Of a DNA stretch of 64,000 nucleotides, positions 9,240 through 17,982 are shown one piece after another (position 1 is the first letter of the stretch; each line of letters opens with the position of its first letter). Position numbers and translations under genes: made by a program. Origin of the DNA: Fodinibius sp052060035 (GTDB lineage: Bacteria > Bacteroidota > Rhodothermia > Balneolales > Balneolaceae); contig NZ_JBPOEA010000001.1 of NCBI RefSeq assembly GCF_052060035.1, forward strand, positions 372,001 to 436,000. Direction: 5' to 3'. The notes under the pieces were generated by a model. The model was not told where the DNA came from. It searched no databases and worked only from the letters and a program-made list of their open reading frames with translations.

Positions 9240-11042
9240 GTGGGGTCGCTACAAAAGCTCAATCAATATTTCAAAAAATATAAGGGAACCATCATTCTTG
9301 GTTCTCTTTTTTTGACCGCTTCAAATTTCTTTTTGATTTGGATCCCTGTATATCTGCGTCGGACTGTGGACGAAGTTTCCAGTATCAATATCGAAGAATC
9401 ACCTGACTCTTTTGATACAATTATTGAGGTGCTTTTTGATAGTACTGCAAGCTGGGTACTGGCTAAAAATGCGCTTTTACTTGTAGGCGCTGTTTTGCTT
9501 TCAGGATTTCTGCTGTTTGCCACCCGTCAAACCTTAATTGTAGCTTCTCGGAAGATTGAATTTGATCTGCGTAACGATATTTTTGACAAACTGTTGAAGT
9601 TACCCCAGCGTTTTTACAGTAACTATGATTCCGGGGAAGTCTATGTTCGTGCAACAGAGGATGTATCTAAAGTGCGTGAATATTTTGGTCCTGCCTATAT
9701 GTATACTATCAATACCTTAACGCGCATGGGGTTTATTATCACGATGATGATTATTGTGAGTCCGGAGTTGACATTGTGGGCACTGCTGCCGCTACCATTC
9801 CTTTCCGCATTCGCCTATTGGGTAAGCGGTTATATCAATGATTATTCGCGGATTATTCAAGAGCAGTATTCGACCATTGCGGGACGGGCCAAAGAATCGT
9901 TTTCAAGTATCCGTCTTATTAAAGCCTACAACCGGGAAGATTATGAAATGCAGCGCTTTGAAAATGAAAGCGAATCATATAGAAAGAAGAAATTGCGTCT
10001 CGACTTGGTTGAATCGCTCTTTCATCCCACATTAAATTTATTGATTGGGTTATCAGTAGTTATTGTCGTTTGGAAGGCGGGCCAGCTTGTCATAGAAGGA
10101 CAGCTTACCGTTGGGAACATCCTGGAGTTTATTGTGTATGTGGCATACCTGACATGGCCGGTAGCTTCACTGGGATATACGGTAAATCGTTTTCAACAAT
10201 CCATGGCATCGTGGAAACGAATTGACCAAGTGTTAACCGAGGAGATTAACATTGAGGACAAAGCACATACCGATCAGGAAATTGACCAGATAAAAGGAGC
10301 AATAGAATTTAAGGATGTATTTTTTAAGTACCCCGGGGCCGAAGAGTATGCATTAAAAGATGTAAATCTTAAAGTGGAAGCCGGGCAAAATGCAGCTATT
10401 GTCGGGCGAACGGGAAGTGGAAAAACAACGTTGATTGAATTAGTACCACGCTTGTTCGATGTAACCAAAGGAGATATTTTGATTGATGGTAAAAATATCG
10501 AATCTATTCCGTTGCAACTACTTAGAGAAAGTATTGGACTTGTACCTCAGGATACGTTTCTATTTTCTGATACTATCGGTGAAAACATCGCATTTGGAAC
10601 GCATGATGCTTCGCAACAAGATATTGAAGAGGCCGCTGAAAAAGCCCAGGTACGTGACAATATTTTGGAATTTGATAAAAAATTTGAGACCATATTAGGC
10701 GAACGAGGCATAACCTTGTCGGGCGGACAAAAACAGAGGACTGCCATTGCAAGGGCTTTGATTCGAGATCCTAAAATTATAATACTCGATGATTCGTTAA
10801 GTGCAGTAGATACTAAGACTGAAGAGGCAATTCTGCAACATCTCAGAAAAGAACTTAAAGGAAGGACAACCTTAATGATCAGCCATCGCATCTCAACAAT
10901 AAAAGATGCAGATATCATATATTATCTGGAAGATGGCACCGTTGTAGAACAGGGAACTCACGAAGAGTTACTTGAAAAAGAAGGTCGTTATTCAGTGATG
11001 TATAACAAGCAACTCATCGAACAAGAGTTGGCTGAAATTTAG
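9240..11042 (+). CDS. Half ABC exporter with degenerate catalytic site (heterodimer subunit 1)
   Basis: The 600-residue protein starts at GTG. A six-helix type I exporter membrane domain (about 1-320) is fused to an ATPase domain. Walker A is GRTGSGKT (389-396, K395), the signature is LSGGQ (493-497), and Walker B ends LDD: Asp518 replaces the catalytic glutamate. The signature is canonical. This is the pattern of the degenerate-site subunit of heterodimeric exporters such as TM287/288 or BmrCD. The partner is most likely the product of 12427-14211, which has the normal Glu but an altered signature. The substrate is unknown (lipid, peptide or drug). Confidence 0.88.
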   Translation: MGSLQKLNQYFKKYKGTIILGSLFLTASNFFLIWIPVYLRRTVDEVSSINIEESPDSFDTIIEVLFDSTASWVLAKNALLLVGAVLLSGFLLFATRQTLIVASRKIEFDLRNDIFDKLLKLPQRFYSNYDSGEVYVRATEDVSKVREYFGPAYMYTINTLTRMGFIITMMIIVSPELTLWALLPLPFLSAFAYWVSGYINDYSRIIQEQYSTIAGRAKESFSSIRLIKAYNREDYEMQRFENESESYRKKKLRLDLVESLFHPTLNLLIGLSVVIVVWKAGQLVIEGQLTVGNILEFIVYVAYLTWPVASLGYTVNRFQQSMASWKRIDQVLTEEINIEDKAHTDQEIDQIKGAIEFKDVFFKYPGAEEYALKDVNLKVEAGQNAAIVGRTGSGKTTLIELVPRLFDVTKGDILIDGKNIESIPLQLLRESIGLVPQDTFLFSDTIGENIAFGTHDASQQDIEEAAEKAQVRDNILEFDKKFETILGERGITLSGGQKQRTAIARALIRDPKIIILDDSLSAVDTKTEEAILQHLRKELKGRTTLMISHRISTIKDADIIYYLEDGTVVEQGTHEELLEKEGRYSVMYNKQLIEQELAEI

Positions 11043-11127
11043 CGAAAGAAAAGTAAATAGAATCAATAACGAATAAAGATTGATTGTTTGATCGCAATCT
11101 AATCTAAAAATAAAAAGAGGTATCACA

Positions 11128-12414
11128 ATGATTATTGTACCATTAGGTGTCGGTTCTGCTACACCAACGGCTACACGTCACCTTTCATCAGTAGCTGTGT
11201 GGAGAGAAGGCAGTGTCTACTTATTTGACTGTGGAGAAAACGCACAAATGAGGATGCTGCAGGGAGGATTAAAACGTTCACAAATCGATTGTATCTTTAT
11301 TTCACATTTTGATACAGATCACTATTCAGGACTCATTGGGTTACTCTCGACTTTGCAGCTTCAGCGCAGAGAAAGAGAATTAACCATCGTTGGTCCGAAG
11401 GGGATTAAAGATTTTGTAGAATGGAATTTTAACTTTGCGAATATTGATATCAAATATCCTCTTAACTTTGTAGAAGTTGAAGAGGGTTTTGAAGAGGAAC
11501 GTGTTGTTGATGAGGATGAATTTTACGTTGAAGCACGTCCGTTGAATCATACGAAGTTTTGCATGGGATTTCGTTTCCAGGAGAAGGATAAACCCGGAAA
11601 AGTTGATGCTGAAAAAGCCCAGGAGCAAGGAATTAGCGAAGACTGGCAATACAAAGAATTGAAGGCGGGTAATGATGTTGAACTTGATGACGGTACGGTT
11701 GTAAAATCAGCAGATATTGTTGGACATCCGCGTCCCGGAGATAGTTTTGCCTATATTACGGATACGAAATATTGCCCTAATTCTGTTAAACTGGCTATGC
11801 ACACAAATGTACTTTTCCATGAAGCTACATTTAGTGAAAGCCTTTCTGAGAAAGCTGAAGAAACGGGACATTCTACAGCCAAAGATGCGGCACGTGTAGC
11901 TAATGAAGCTAAAACAAAGCTGTTAGTGATTACGCATTTCTCGGCACGATATACCAATGAATATGTATTGCTTCGCGAAGCCCGCGATGATTTCTTCCCA
12001 ACGTGGGTGGCAACCGAATTGCGACCGATCTTTACCGATCCGGCTCATGAAAAGGGAATTATTCAGCCAAAGGTTTATCTCAAGGAGATCAACCAAAATA
12101 AAGACAATGGCAATAACAATAATAACAACAATGACGGTGGTTCCTCATCGTCGGGTAAAAAGAAACGAGGCCGGAAAACGAAGAAGCGTTTTCGTAAACG
12201 GAAGAACTATTCGGGAAAAGGTAAAAAATCTCGAAAAAAGTACAGCAAAAGCAGCAATAGCAGTGATTCCGGTAGAACCAGAAAGCGAAGAAGTAAAAGA
12301 GACAGCAAAAAAGATAACAAAAACAATAATAACAATGGTGGTAGCAGCAGTGATCAACGCCAACCCAAGCAGATTACCCCACGCACCCCATTTGATGATT
12401 TCGACCGTTTCTAA
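11128..12414 (+). CDS. rnz: Ribonuclease Z-like metallo-beta-lactamase with long basic disordered tail
   Basis: tRNA 3'-end endonuclease family. Most RNase Z metal ligands can be placed: H60, D64, H65, H141 (PLNH), D212 (ITDT), H248 (GHST) and H270 (THFSARY). The motif II second histidine is replaced by Asp62, so HxHxDH reads H60-F-D62-T-D64-H65. The catalytic core of about 320 residues matches the normal family length (about 305-310). It is followed by roughly 107 extra residues: Asn/Ser/Gly runs alternating with two Lys/Arg-rich blocks, ending in DDFDRF. The tail is probably disordered and RNA-binding (inference). A good RBS (AAAGAGG) precedes the ATG. The gene sits between two ABC half-transporters, 85 and 12 bases away. 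Confidence 0.85.
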   Translation: MIIVPLGVGSATPTATRHLSSVAVWREGSVYLFDCGENAQMRMLQGGLKRSQIDCIFISHFDTDHYSGLIGLLSTLQLQRRERELTIVGPKGIKDFVEWNFNFANIDIKYPLNFVEVEEGFEEERVVDEDEFYVEARPLNHTKFCMGFRFQEKDKPGKVDAEKAQEQGISEDWQYKELKAGNDVELDDGTVVKSADIVGHPRPGDSFAYITDTKYCPNSVKLAMHTNVLFHEATFSESLSEKAEETGHSTAKDAARVANEAKTKLLVITHFSARYTNEYVLLREARDDFFPTWVATELRPIFTDPAHEKGIIQPKVYLKEINQNKDNGNNNNNNNDGGSSSSGKKKRGRKTKKRFRKRKNYSGKGKKSRKKYSKSSNSSDSGRTRKRRSKRDSKKDNKNNNNNGGSSSDQRQPKQITPRTPFDDFDRF

Positions 12415-12426
12415 ATTACCTATAGT

Positions 12427-14211
12427 GTGAGCAACTCAACAACTGATAAAGCCGTCGATTCGGATCTACTTCGGCGGCTTTATCAATTTATAAAGCCATA
12501 TCGATGGTATGTATTACTGGGCATTGCACTTACCCTAAGTGCGGCCTTCATGGGTACGGTACGTCCCAAGCTTACCCAAATAGCCGTGGATGAGTATATC
12601 CGTAATAAAGATTTCGACGGTCTCCTTTGGATTATCTTACTGCTTATTGGGGCCTTGGTCAGTGAGTTTTTATTGCTTGTAGCGAATACATATTTAACCC
12701 GCTGGTTTGGACAGGGAACCCTGTTCAATTTACGTAACGCAGTGTTCCAAAAAATACAGTCGTTGCATGTACAGTTTTTTGATAAAAATCCCATCGGTCG
12801 CTTAATTACCAGGACGACCAGCGATATTGAAGCATTGAGTGATCTTTTAAGTGATGGGGTGGTCAATATTATCGGGGATATGTTCCGTATCTTCTTCATA
12901 TTGTACTTTATGTTTAGTATGAGCTGGGAGCTATCGCTGGTCGCAATTTCAGTATTGCCCATCTTGTTTTATGCAACCTTTGTTTTTAAAGCAAAGGTGC
13001 GGACGTCATTTCTTAAAGTTCGTGACCAAATAGCCCATCTCAATTCATTTGTGCAGGAGCATATTAATGGGATGGCTGTCGTCCAGCTTTTCAATAAGGA
13101 AGAGCGAGAACGGGAAAAGTTTAAAGATATCAACGCCGGCCATCGTGATGCCTATATTGAAACCATTTTTTATTTCGCCATCTTTTGGCCGCTGGTGGAG
13201 ATTATTGCCAGTTTGGCTATGGCTTTGGTTATTTGGTATGGAGGCGGACGTGCATTAATGGGACAGGTAACCTTTGGGATTTTGTTGGCCTTTGTTCAGT
13301 ATGTACGAGATTTCTTTCGACCAATTCAGGGGCTTTCTGAGAAGTTTAATACTCTGCAATCGGCTCTTGCATCATCGGAACGAATTTTCAATGTATTGGA
13401 TACTGAAAACGAGATTGCTGATCCAGAAAACCCTGAATATATAGAAGAGGTTAACGGAGAAATTGAGTTTGATCATGTTTGGTTCGGTTATAATAAGGAA
13501 GAAACGGTCTTAAAAGATGTTTCTTTTAAGGCACAGCCGGGGAAGACAATTGCCTTTGTAGGGGCTACCGGTGCAGGAAAATCAACTATTATCAATTTGT
13601 TGCTTCGTTATTATGATATCAATGAAGGATCGATAAAAATTGATGGAAAGGATATAAGAGATCTGAAACTTCAAGAATTGCGTTCTAACTTTGCGTTGGT
13701 ATTGCAGGATAATGCGCTTTTTTCCGGTAGTATTATGGAAAATATCACCTTGGGGAATCCCGATATATCTGAAGAAGAGGTCATTGACACGGCTCGCGAA
13801 ATTGGGGCTGATACCTTTATTAATAAGCTACCCAATGGATATGGTTATGAGCTCAGTGAGCGAGGACAATCAATCTCGATGGGTCAGCGGCAGCTCATCT
13901 GTTTTATCCGTGCAATGGTTTATGATCCTAACATCTTAATTCTTGATGAGGCTACATCCAGCGTAGATTCTGAGACCGAAGAAACGGTTAATAAAGCGTT
14001 TAAAAAGCTCATGGAGGGCCGAACATCAATTGTAATTGCTCACCGCTTATCAACGATACAGGGCGCCGATAAAATATTGGTCATGCACAAAGGGGAGATC
14101 CGGGAGCGGGGTACTCACAAGCAGCTTGTGGAAAAGGAAAAGGGCATTTATCGCAAGCTCTATGAACTACAGTACAAGGATGAACTGCTTCCTGTAGTTG
14201 AATCAGAATAG
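12427..14211 (+). CDS. Half ABC exporter with altered signature motif (heterodimer subunit 2)
   Basis: The 594-residue protein starts at GTG 12 bases after rnz. A six-helix membrane domain (about 1-325) is followed by an ATPase domain. Walker A is GATGAGKS (379-386, K385), Walker B is LDE with the catalytic Glu508 intact, and the signature reads ISMGQ (483-487) instead of LSGGQ. In heterodimeric exporters the degenerate ATP site is formed by the Walker motifs of one subunit and the signature of the other. The two defects in this protein and in the 9240 gene product fall in the same composite site, which is strong evidence that they pair. It converges on the aminotransferase gene with three bases between stops. 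Confidence 0.88.
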   Translation: MSNSTTDKAVDSDLLRRLYQFIKPYRWYVLLGIALTLSAAFMGTVRPKLTQIAVDEYIRNKDFDGLLWIILLLIGALVSEFLLLVANTYLTRWFGQGTLFNLRNAVFQKIQSLHVQFFDKNPIGRLITRTTSDIEALSDLLSDGVVNIIGDMFRIFFILYFMFSMSWELSLVAISVLPILFYATFVFKAKVRTSFLKVRDQIAHLNSFVQEHINGMAVVQLFNKEEREREKFKDINAGHRDAYIETIFYFAIFWPLVEIIASLAMALVIWYGGGRALMGQVTFGILLAFVQYVRDFFRPIQGLSEKFNTLQSALASSERIFNVLDTENEIADPENPEYIEEVNGEIEFDHVWFGYNKEETVLKDVSFKAQPGKTIAFVGATGAGKSTIINLLLRYYDINEGSIKIDGKDIRDLKLQELRSNFALVLQDNALFSGSIMENITLGNPDISEEEVIDTAREIGADTFINKLPNGYGYELSERGQSISMGQRQLICFIRAMVYDPNILILDEATSSVDSETEETVNKAFKKLMEGRTSIVIAHRLSTIQGADKILVMHKGEIRERGTHKQLVEKEKGIYRKLYELQYKDELLPVVESE

Positions 14212-14214
14212 GAT

Positions 14215-15390
14215 TTACCGACTTATCACATTATTAACCGCATTTATAAACTGTTCAATTTCTGCTTCGGTGTTGTAATAGTGGACAGAGGCTCTCACGA
14301 GATTATCAAGATTTCTTTCCTGCATATCTAATAACGTACTGCTTTTGGATGAGGTGCTGACGTTGATTCCTTTGTTGAAGAGACGGCTTTTTATTTCTTC
14401 GGTTGATTTTGAATCAGCTGTAAAAGTAACAATACCTCCTTTGATTTCTCCAATATTATGGACGGTTATGCCGGGCAGTTCCATGAGTTCCCAGCGCAGG
14501 TTTTCTGCCAGTTTGGTGATGCGTTTCCAGATTTGCTTGATCCCAATATCGCTGGCATATTCCACAGCCTTTTGTAAGCCCATAATTCCAGCATAGTTCA
14601 TTTCCCAGTTTTCAAATCTTCGGGCATCGCTGCGGATTTTATACGCTGTCTCTGATTTCCACTCGGCAGCATGTAGATCAATAAACGGAGGGAGGAGAGT
14701 ATCTATATTATCTCTTTTGACATATAGAAATCCAGTGCCTCGTGGTCCCCGCAAGTACTTCCTCCCTGTAGCTGAAAGCATATCACAGCCAATCTTTTGG
14801 ACGTTAACGGGATATTGACCTACGGACTGACAGGCATCAACCAAATAAAAACAGTCGTAATTTTGGGCGACTTTACCAATGCCTTCGACCGGGTTAACAA
14901 GTCCACTGTTAGTGGGAATATGAGTAACGTTGATCAATTTAACGCTTTTGTCCATCATCTTTTTGAGTGATTCCACAGACGCTTGCCCATGCTGGTCGTT
15001 TGGAATAATCTCAATTTGGACATCCACATATTCCTTAAGTCGCAAATAGGAAATAAAGTTGCTGGCATATTCAGCTTTTGAGGTTAGAATACGATCGCCA
15101 TCCTTAAAATCAATTGAATAGAATGCCATATTCCATGCCGCGGTAGCATTTTCAAGAAGTGCAATTTCATTGGGTTGAGCATTTATAAATTCTGAGATAA
15201 TATGATAAGTCTGCTCAATAGCTTCCCTGTTTTTATGGGCCGTTTCGTATCCTCCATACAGAGATTCCTCGTTCAGGTAATTGACAACGCTTTCGGAGAC
15301 CACTGTTGGCATCAGTGATGCACCGGCATTATTAAAGTGGATAACATTTTGAGTCCCCGGTGTGTCGTCTCTTAATTTATCAATGTTCAT
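14215..15390 (-). CDS. PLP-dependent class V aminotransferase / cysteine desulfurase-like
   Basis: The 391-residue fold-type I PLP enzyme has FNNAGASLMP at the N-terminus, a VDACQSVGQ segment supplying the cofactor-contacting Asp and Gln, and the PLP-binding lysine K211 in SATGRKYLRGPRGTG. That last motif is typical of the isopenicillin-epimerase/ergothioneine-lyase-like branch of class V rather than of SufS or IscS. No catalytic-cysteine loop of a desulfurase is evident near the C-terminus. The substrate is uncertain. It is probably monocistronic. Confidence 0.8.
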   Translation of the reverse strand: MNIDKLRDDTPGTQNVIHFNNAGASLMPTVVSESVVNYLNEESLYGGYETAHKNREAIEQTYHIISEFINAQPNEIALLENATAAWNMAFYSIDFKDGDRILTSKAEYASNFISYLRLKEYVDVQIEIIPNDQHGQASVESLKKMMDKSVKLINVTHIPTNSGLVNPVEGIGKVAQNYDCFYLVDACQSVGQYPVNVQKIGCDMLSATGRKYLRGPRGTGFLYVKRDNIDTLLPPFIDLHAAEWKSETAYKIRSDARRFENWEMNYAGIMGLQKAVEYASDIGIKQIWKRITKLAENLRWELMELPGITVHNIGEIKGGIVTFTADSKSTEEIKSRLFNKGINVSTSSKSSTLLDMQERNLDNLVRASVHYYNTEAEIEQFINAVNNVISR

Positions 15391-15486
15391 TACAAAATTA
15401 TTCCTGTTATGATTCTCAGGATTGTGTATGGTAAGAACCTACTAAAATCTGGAAGAGAAGGATATCCAAAATGAATGCTAATAAAA

Positions 15487-15516
15487 AAAGGCGATGTATT
15501 GGAATACATCGCCTTT
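15487..15516 (-). terminator. Rho-independent terminator of the DUF5343/TPR gene
   Basis: Fourteen-base perfect arms (15487-15500 and 15503-15516) surround a two-base loop. On the minus strand the stem runs into a U-rich tract (the A run at 15483-15489). It lies 31 bases past the stop of the gene ending at 15547. Confidence 0.8.
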
Positions 15517-15546
15517 CAAATTATAAAGTTGGACTTTCTTGTAGAT

Positions 15547-17217
15547 TTAGTTTCCAAATCGATTTAGAAACTCATCATAGGCTTGTAAAGCAGCCTCATC
15601 TTCTCCCATTTCATCAAGCGTTTCAGCCCGAACCATCATCGCTTTTTGCAGATACTCCTGGTGACTGCCGGAGTCTTTGAACCTGTTGATGAGCTTCGTG
15701 CTGGCATCCAACAGCATAGACGAATCATTCTCCTTAGCAATTAAATCAAATCGCTTACAATGGATTTCATCGAGTTTTTCTTTCATCAGGAGTTCAGAAT
15801 TAGCACCCAGCCTGTTGATGATGCTATTGTAAAGCGGGAGCAGTTCATCAGAAGTGGCATCAGTTTTTTCCAGAATATTAACCTTGAAGATCATAGCTCG
15901 TGATGCTTGTTCATAGAACTCGGTATTGTTCGAATCTTTAAAACGATTTATAACTGAGTCTAAGGCAGGGAGCGCTTCATCCTGTTTGCCGAGCTTTAAA
16001 AGGGCAATAGCCCGACGGATAACTGAACGTTCTGCCGCCTCTTTTAAATTAATGCCATTTTGGTTGTCGTAACGATCAATAATTTCTTCGAGGGTAGGAA
16101 TAAGCTCTTCCCACCGTTTCATTTTATAAAGTAGATCAGATTTGCGCAGCAACGCCTTTTGTACGAATTGATGTTCTTTAGTTACTTTTTGCATAATATT
16201 ATTTGATTGCGTGGCCTGTGACATTGGCAGTTCCAGGTCAATGGGATCGATATCAGCGTTTTCATTCTCTTTGGGTGGTTTAGAAGAGGGGGATTCTGTT
16301 CCTTGATCTGATTGCTCGTCTATTTTAAAATCAATATTACTTTTATCTTCCACATCATTTTTGTGGCCCGCTTCTTTTGAACCTTTTTGTTCTACTTCGT
16401 CAAATGGTTCTACCGGTTCGGAATTTTTATCGGTTTCCTCTTTTGAAGCTGCGGACTGCTCGGTAGATTCCTCCATATTTTTCATAAACTCCTGGATGGA
16501 CGAATCCTCATGTCGGTTACTATTAACGGGAGAATCCTGCGATTGGTTATCAGGAATATCAGGAGAGGTATTTTTAGAACCTGTTGCTTCGAAACTGTTT
16601 AAAAAATCGTCAAGATTATTATCACTTATTTCCTCTCGTTGAACCTGTTGTTGGTCGTTATCATCATTGGTTAGTGTATTACCGGTATCCTTTCCATTGC
16701 TGGTACCGTTTTTTTTAGAAGTTTCAACAGCCGCAACTGATGCTGCATTTTTTTCTTCATCAGTTTCGCTGTTTAATACAGCATCAACAGTAGATACACC
16801 GACATGAGAAACAATCTCTTGAAATGTTTTCGAAATATATTTGATGATCAGATCTGTTTTTTTGTCTTTAAAATGTTCTGCAAAGACCTCCTTTATCTTT
16901 TCAGCTTTTCGCTGGTGAATATCGGGATGCTGATCAAAAATACCCTCATAAGCAGTTACAAGTCCTTTTGCTAATGCTTTTTTAGTAGTGTCGGGATTTT
17001 GGAATTCCTCAAAATACTTATCGGGCTTACCTTCGTTATCGAGGATGGAAAAATCTTTCAAAATTCGCACGACCAACAGATCATTGGGATCAGAATACGA
17101 AAGACGTTCTAAAAGATCACTGTTAACTACAATCTCATCGGCATCGTAATTAACCAACGTCTCAATGATTGGCTCAAAATTCTTTGTGTTTACTAAAAAA
17201 GCTTCAGATACCTTCAT
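15547..17217 (-). CDS. DUF5343-like domain, disordered linker and TPR-like repeats
   Basis: A 556-residue cytoplasmic protein with no signal peptide. Residues 1-145 resemble DUF5343 (AFLVNTKNFEPIIETL, then LLVVRILKDFSILDNEG and a YISKTFQEI segment). Residues about 150-345 are polar and acidic, rich in S, D, N, E and Q, and probably disordered. Residues about 346-556 form five TPR-like helical hairpins of about 42 residues, several ending in a recurring INRFKDS-type phrase. I do not know a characterised protein with this arrangement. It lies 127 bases downstream of a single-domain response regulator on the same strand, which suggests a signalling or scaffolding role (inference). Confidence 0.65.
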   Translation of the reverse strand: MKVSEAFLVNTKNFEPIIETLVNYDADEIVVNSDLLERLSYSDPNDLLVVRILKDFSILDNEGKPDKYFEEFQNPDTTKKALAKGLVTAYEGIFDQHPDIHQRKAEKIKEVFAEHFKDKKTDLIIKYISKTFQEIVSHVGVSTVDAVLNSETDEEKNAASVAAVETSKKNGTSNGKDTGNTLTNDDNDQQQVQREEISDNNLDDFLNSFEATGSKNTSPDIPDNQSQDSPVNSNRHEDSSIQEFMKNMEESTEQSAASKEETDKNSEPVEPFDEVEQKGSKEAGHKNDVEDKSNIDFKIDEQSDQGTESPSSKPPKENENADIDPIDLELPMSQATQSNNIMQKVTKEHQFVQKALLRKSDLLYKMKRWEELIPTLEEIIDRYDNQNGINLKEAAERSVIRRAIALLKLGKQDEALPALDSVINRFKDSNNTEFYEQASRAMIFKVNILEKTDATSDELLPLYNSIINRLGANSELLMKEKLDEIHCKRFDLIAKENDSSMLLDASTKLINRFKDSGSHQEYLQKAMMVRAETLDEMGEDEAALQAYDEFLNRFGN

Positions 17218-17344
17218 AGCATGAATAGTTAGTTTTGCGTTGAATTCATTTTCTTAAATTAACGGCAGAACCACTAATTAAAAACTGCTAATAAAAGCCT
17301 TTTCGAATTAGAATTTTGTAATAGTCACAATAAGTGAGGGGAGA

Positions 17345-17743
17345 TCAGGAAGAAGAATTAGTAAATGATTTAGCAAAGGCGCTTTCCAGGCTCTCTTTTG
17401 ATATGGGTTTTGTCAGATAAGCAACATAATCCGTTTCTTTGGCGCGTTCCAGATGTTTGGGATCGTCTGATGAGGTTACATAGATCAGCTTTACGTCGCG
17501 GTGTTTATTGATTTCTTTAGCGGCTTCGATACCGTCAACGTCATCGGCAAGGTTGATATCCATTAAAATAAGATCAACAGCCCCAATACGGAGTGCCGAT
17601 TCTATAGCTTGGGAACCTTTGGAACTGGAACCAATGACCGTGTGACCCATTTGATTTATAATACGTTCAAGGATGATCTGTTGAATTTTGTCATCCTCCA
17701 CAATCAATACTTTTTTAGATTGTACTCCTGTATTTTGAGCCAT
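17345..17743 (-). CDS. Single-domain response regulator (CheY-like)
   Basis: A 132-residue receiver domain with no output domain. The acidic pocket is E16-D17-D18, the phosphoacceptor is D62 (ILMDINL), T90 is the switch residue and K112 precedes the conserved proline. The LADDVDGIEAA loop after D62 is characteristic of a common stand-alone receiver subtype. It acts by docking to a partner after phosphorylation. No histidine kinase is encoded in the window; the DUF5343/TPR protein just downstream is a possible partner (inference). Confidence 0.9.
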   Translation of the reverse strand: MAQNTGVQSKKVLIVEDDKIQQIILERIINQMGHTVIGSSSKGSQAIESALRIGAVDLILMDINLADDVDGIEAAKEINKHRDVKLIYVTSSDDPKHLERAKETDYVAYLTKPISKESLESAFAKSFTNSSS

Positions 17744-17897
17744 AAATACTTTGGGGGCTATTGCACATTGTAGTGATATTCATTTGCGCAAGTATGCAAA
17801 ATAAGCACTAATTTTACAATTAGTTATATGGATTTTATCTCTTTAGAGCTTGTGGTTTAAATAATAAATGTATTAGTAAATGCTTTTAATGCTCTAT

Positions 17898-17939
17898 AAA
17901 AAAGACAGGCTACCCCAGATGGAATAGCCTGTCTTTTTT
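17898..17939 (-). terminator. Rho-independent terminator, probably bidirectional
   Basis: Fifteen-base perfect arms at 17898-17912 and 17925-17939 enclose a 12-base loop. They carry an A run on one side and a T run on the other, so the hairpin can terminate in either direction. It follows the minus-strand TPR gene ending at 17983, separating it from the response regulator. Confidence 0.8.
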
Positions 17940-17982
17940 GCTTGAAAAGTATTTAACCAGTATGACCTTGCTTTTATAAAAG

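Noticed and set aside
11957..12430. Alternative 157-codon frame over the RNase Z tail
   Set aside because: Starts mid-gene and is a by-product of the repetitive Asn/Lys/Ser codons. The RNase Z frame is continuous from the core into the tail.
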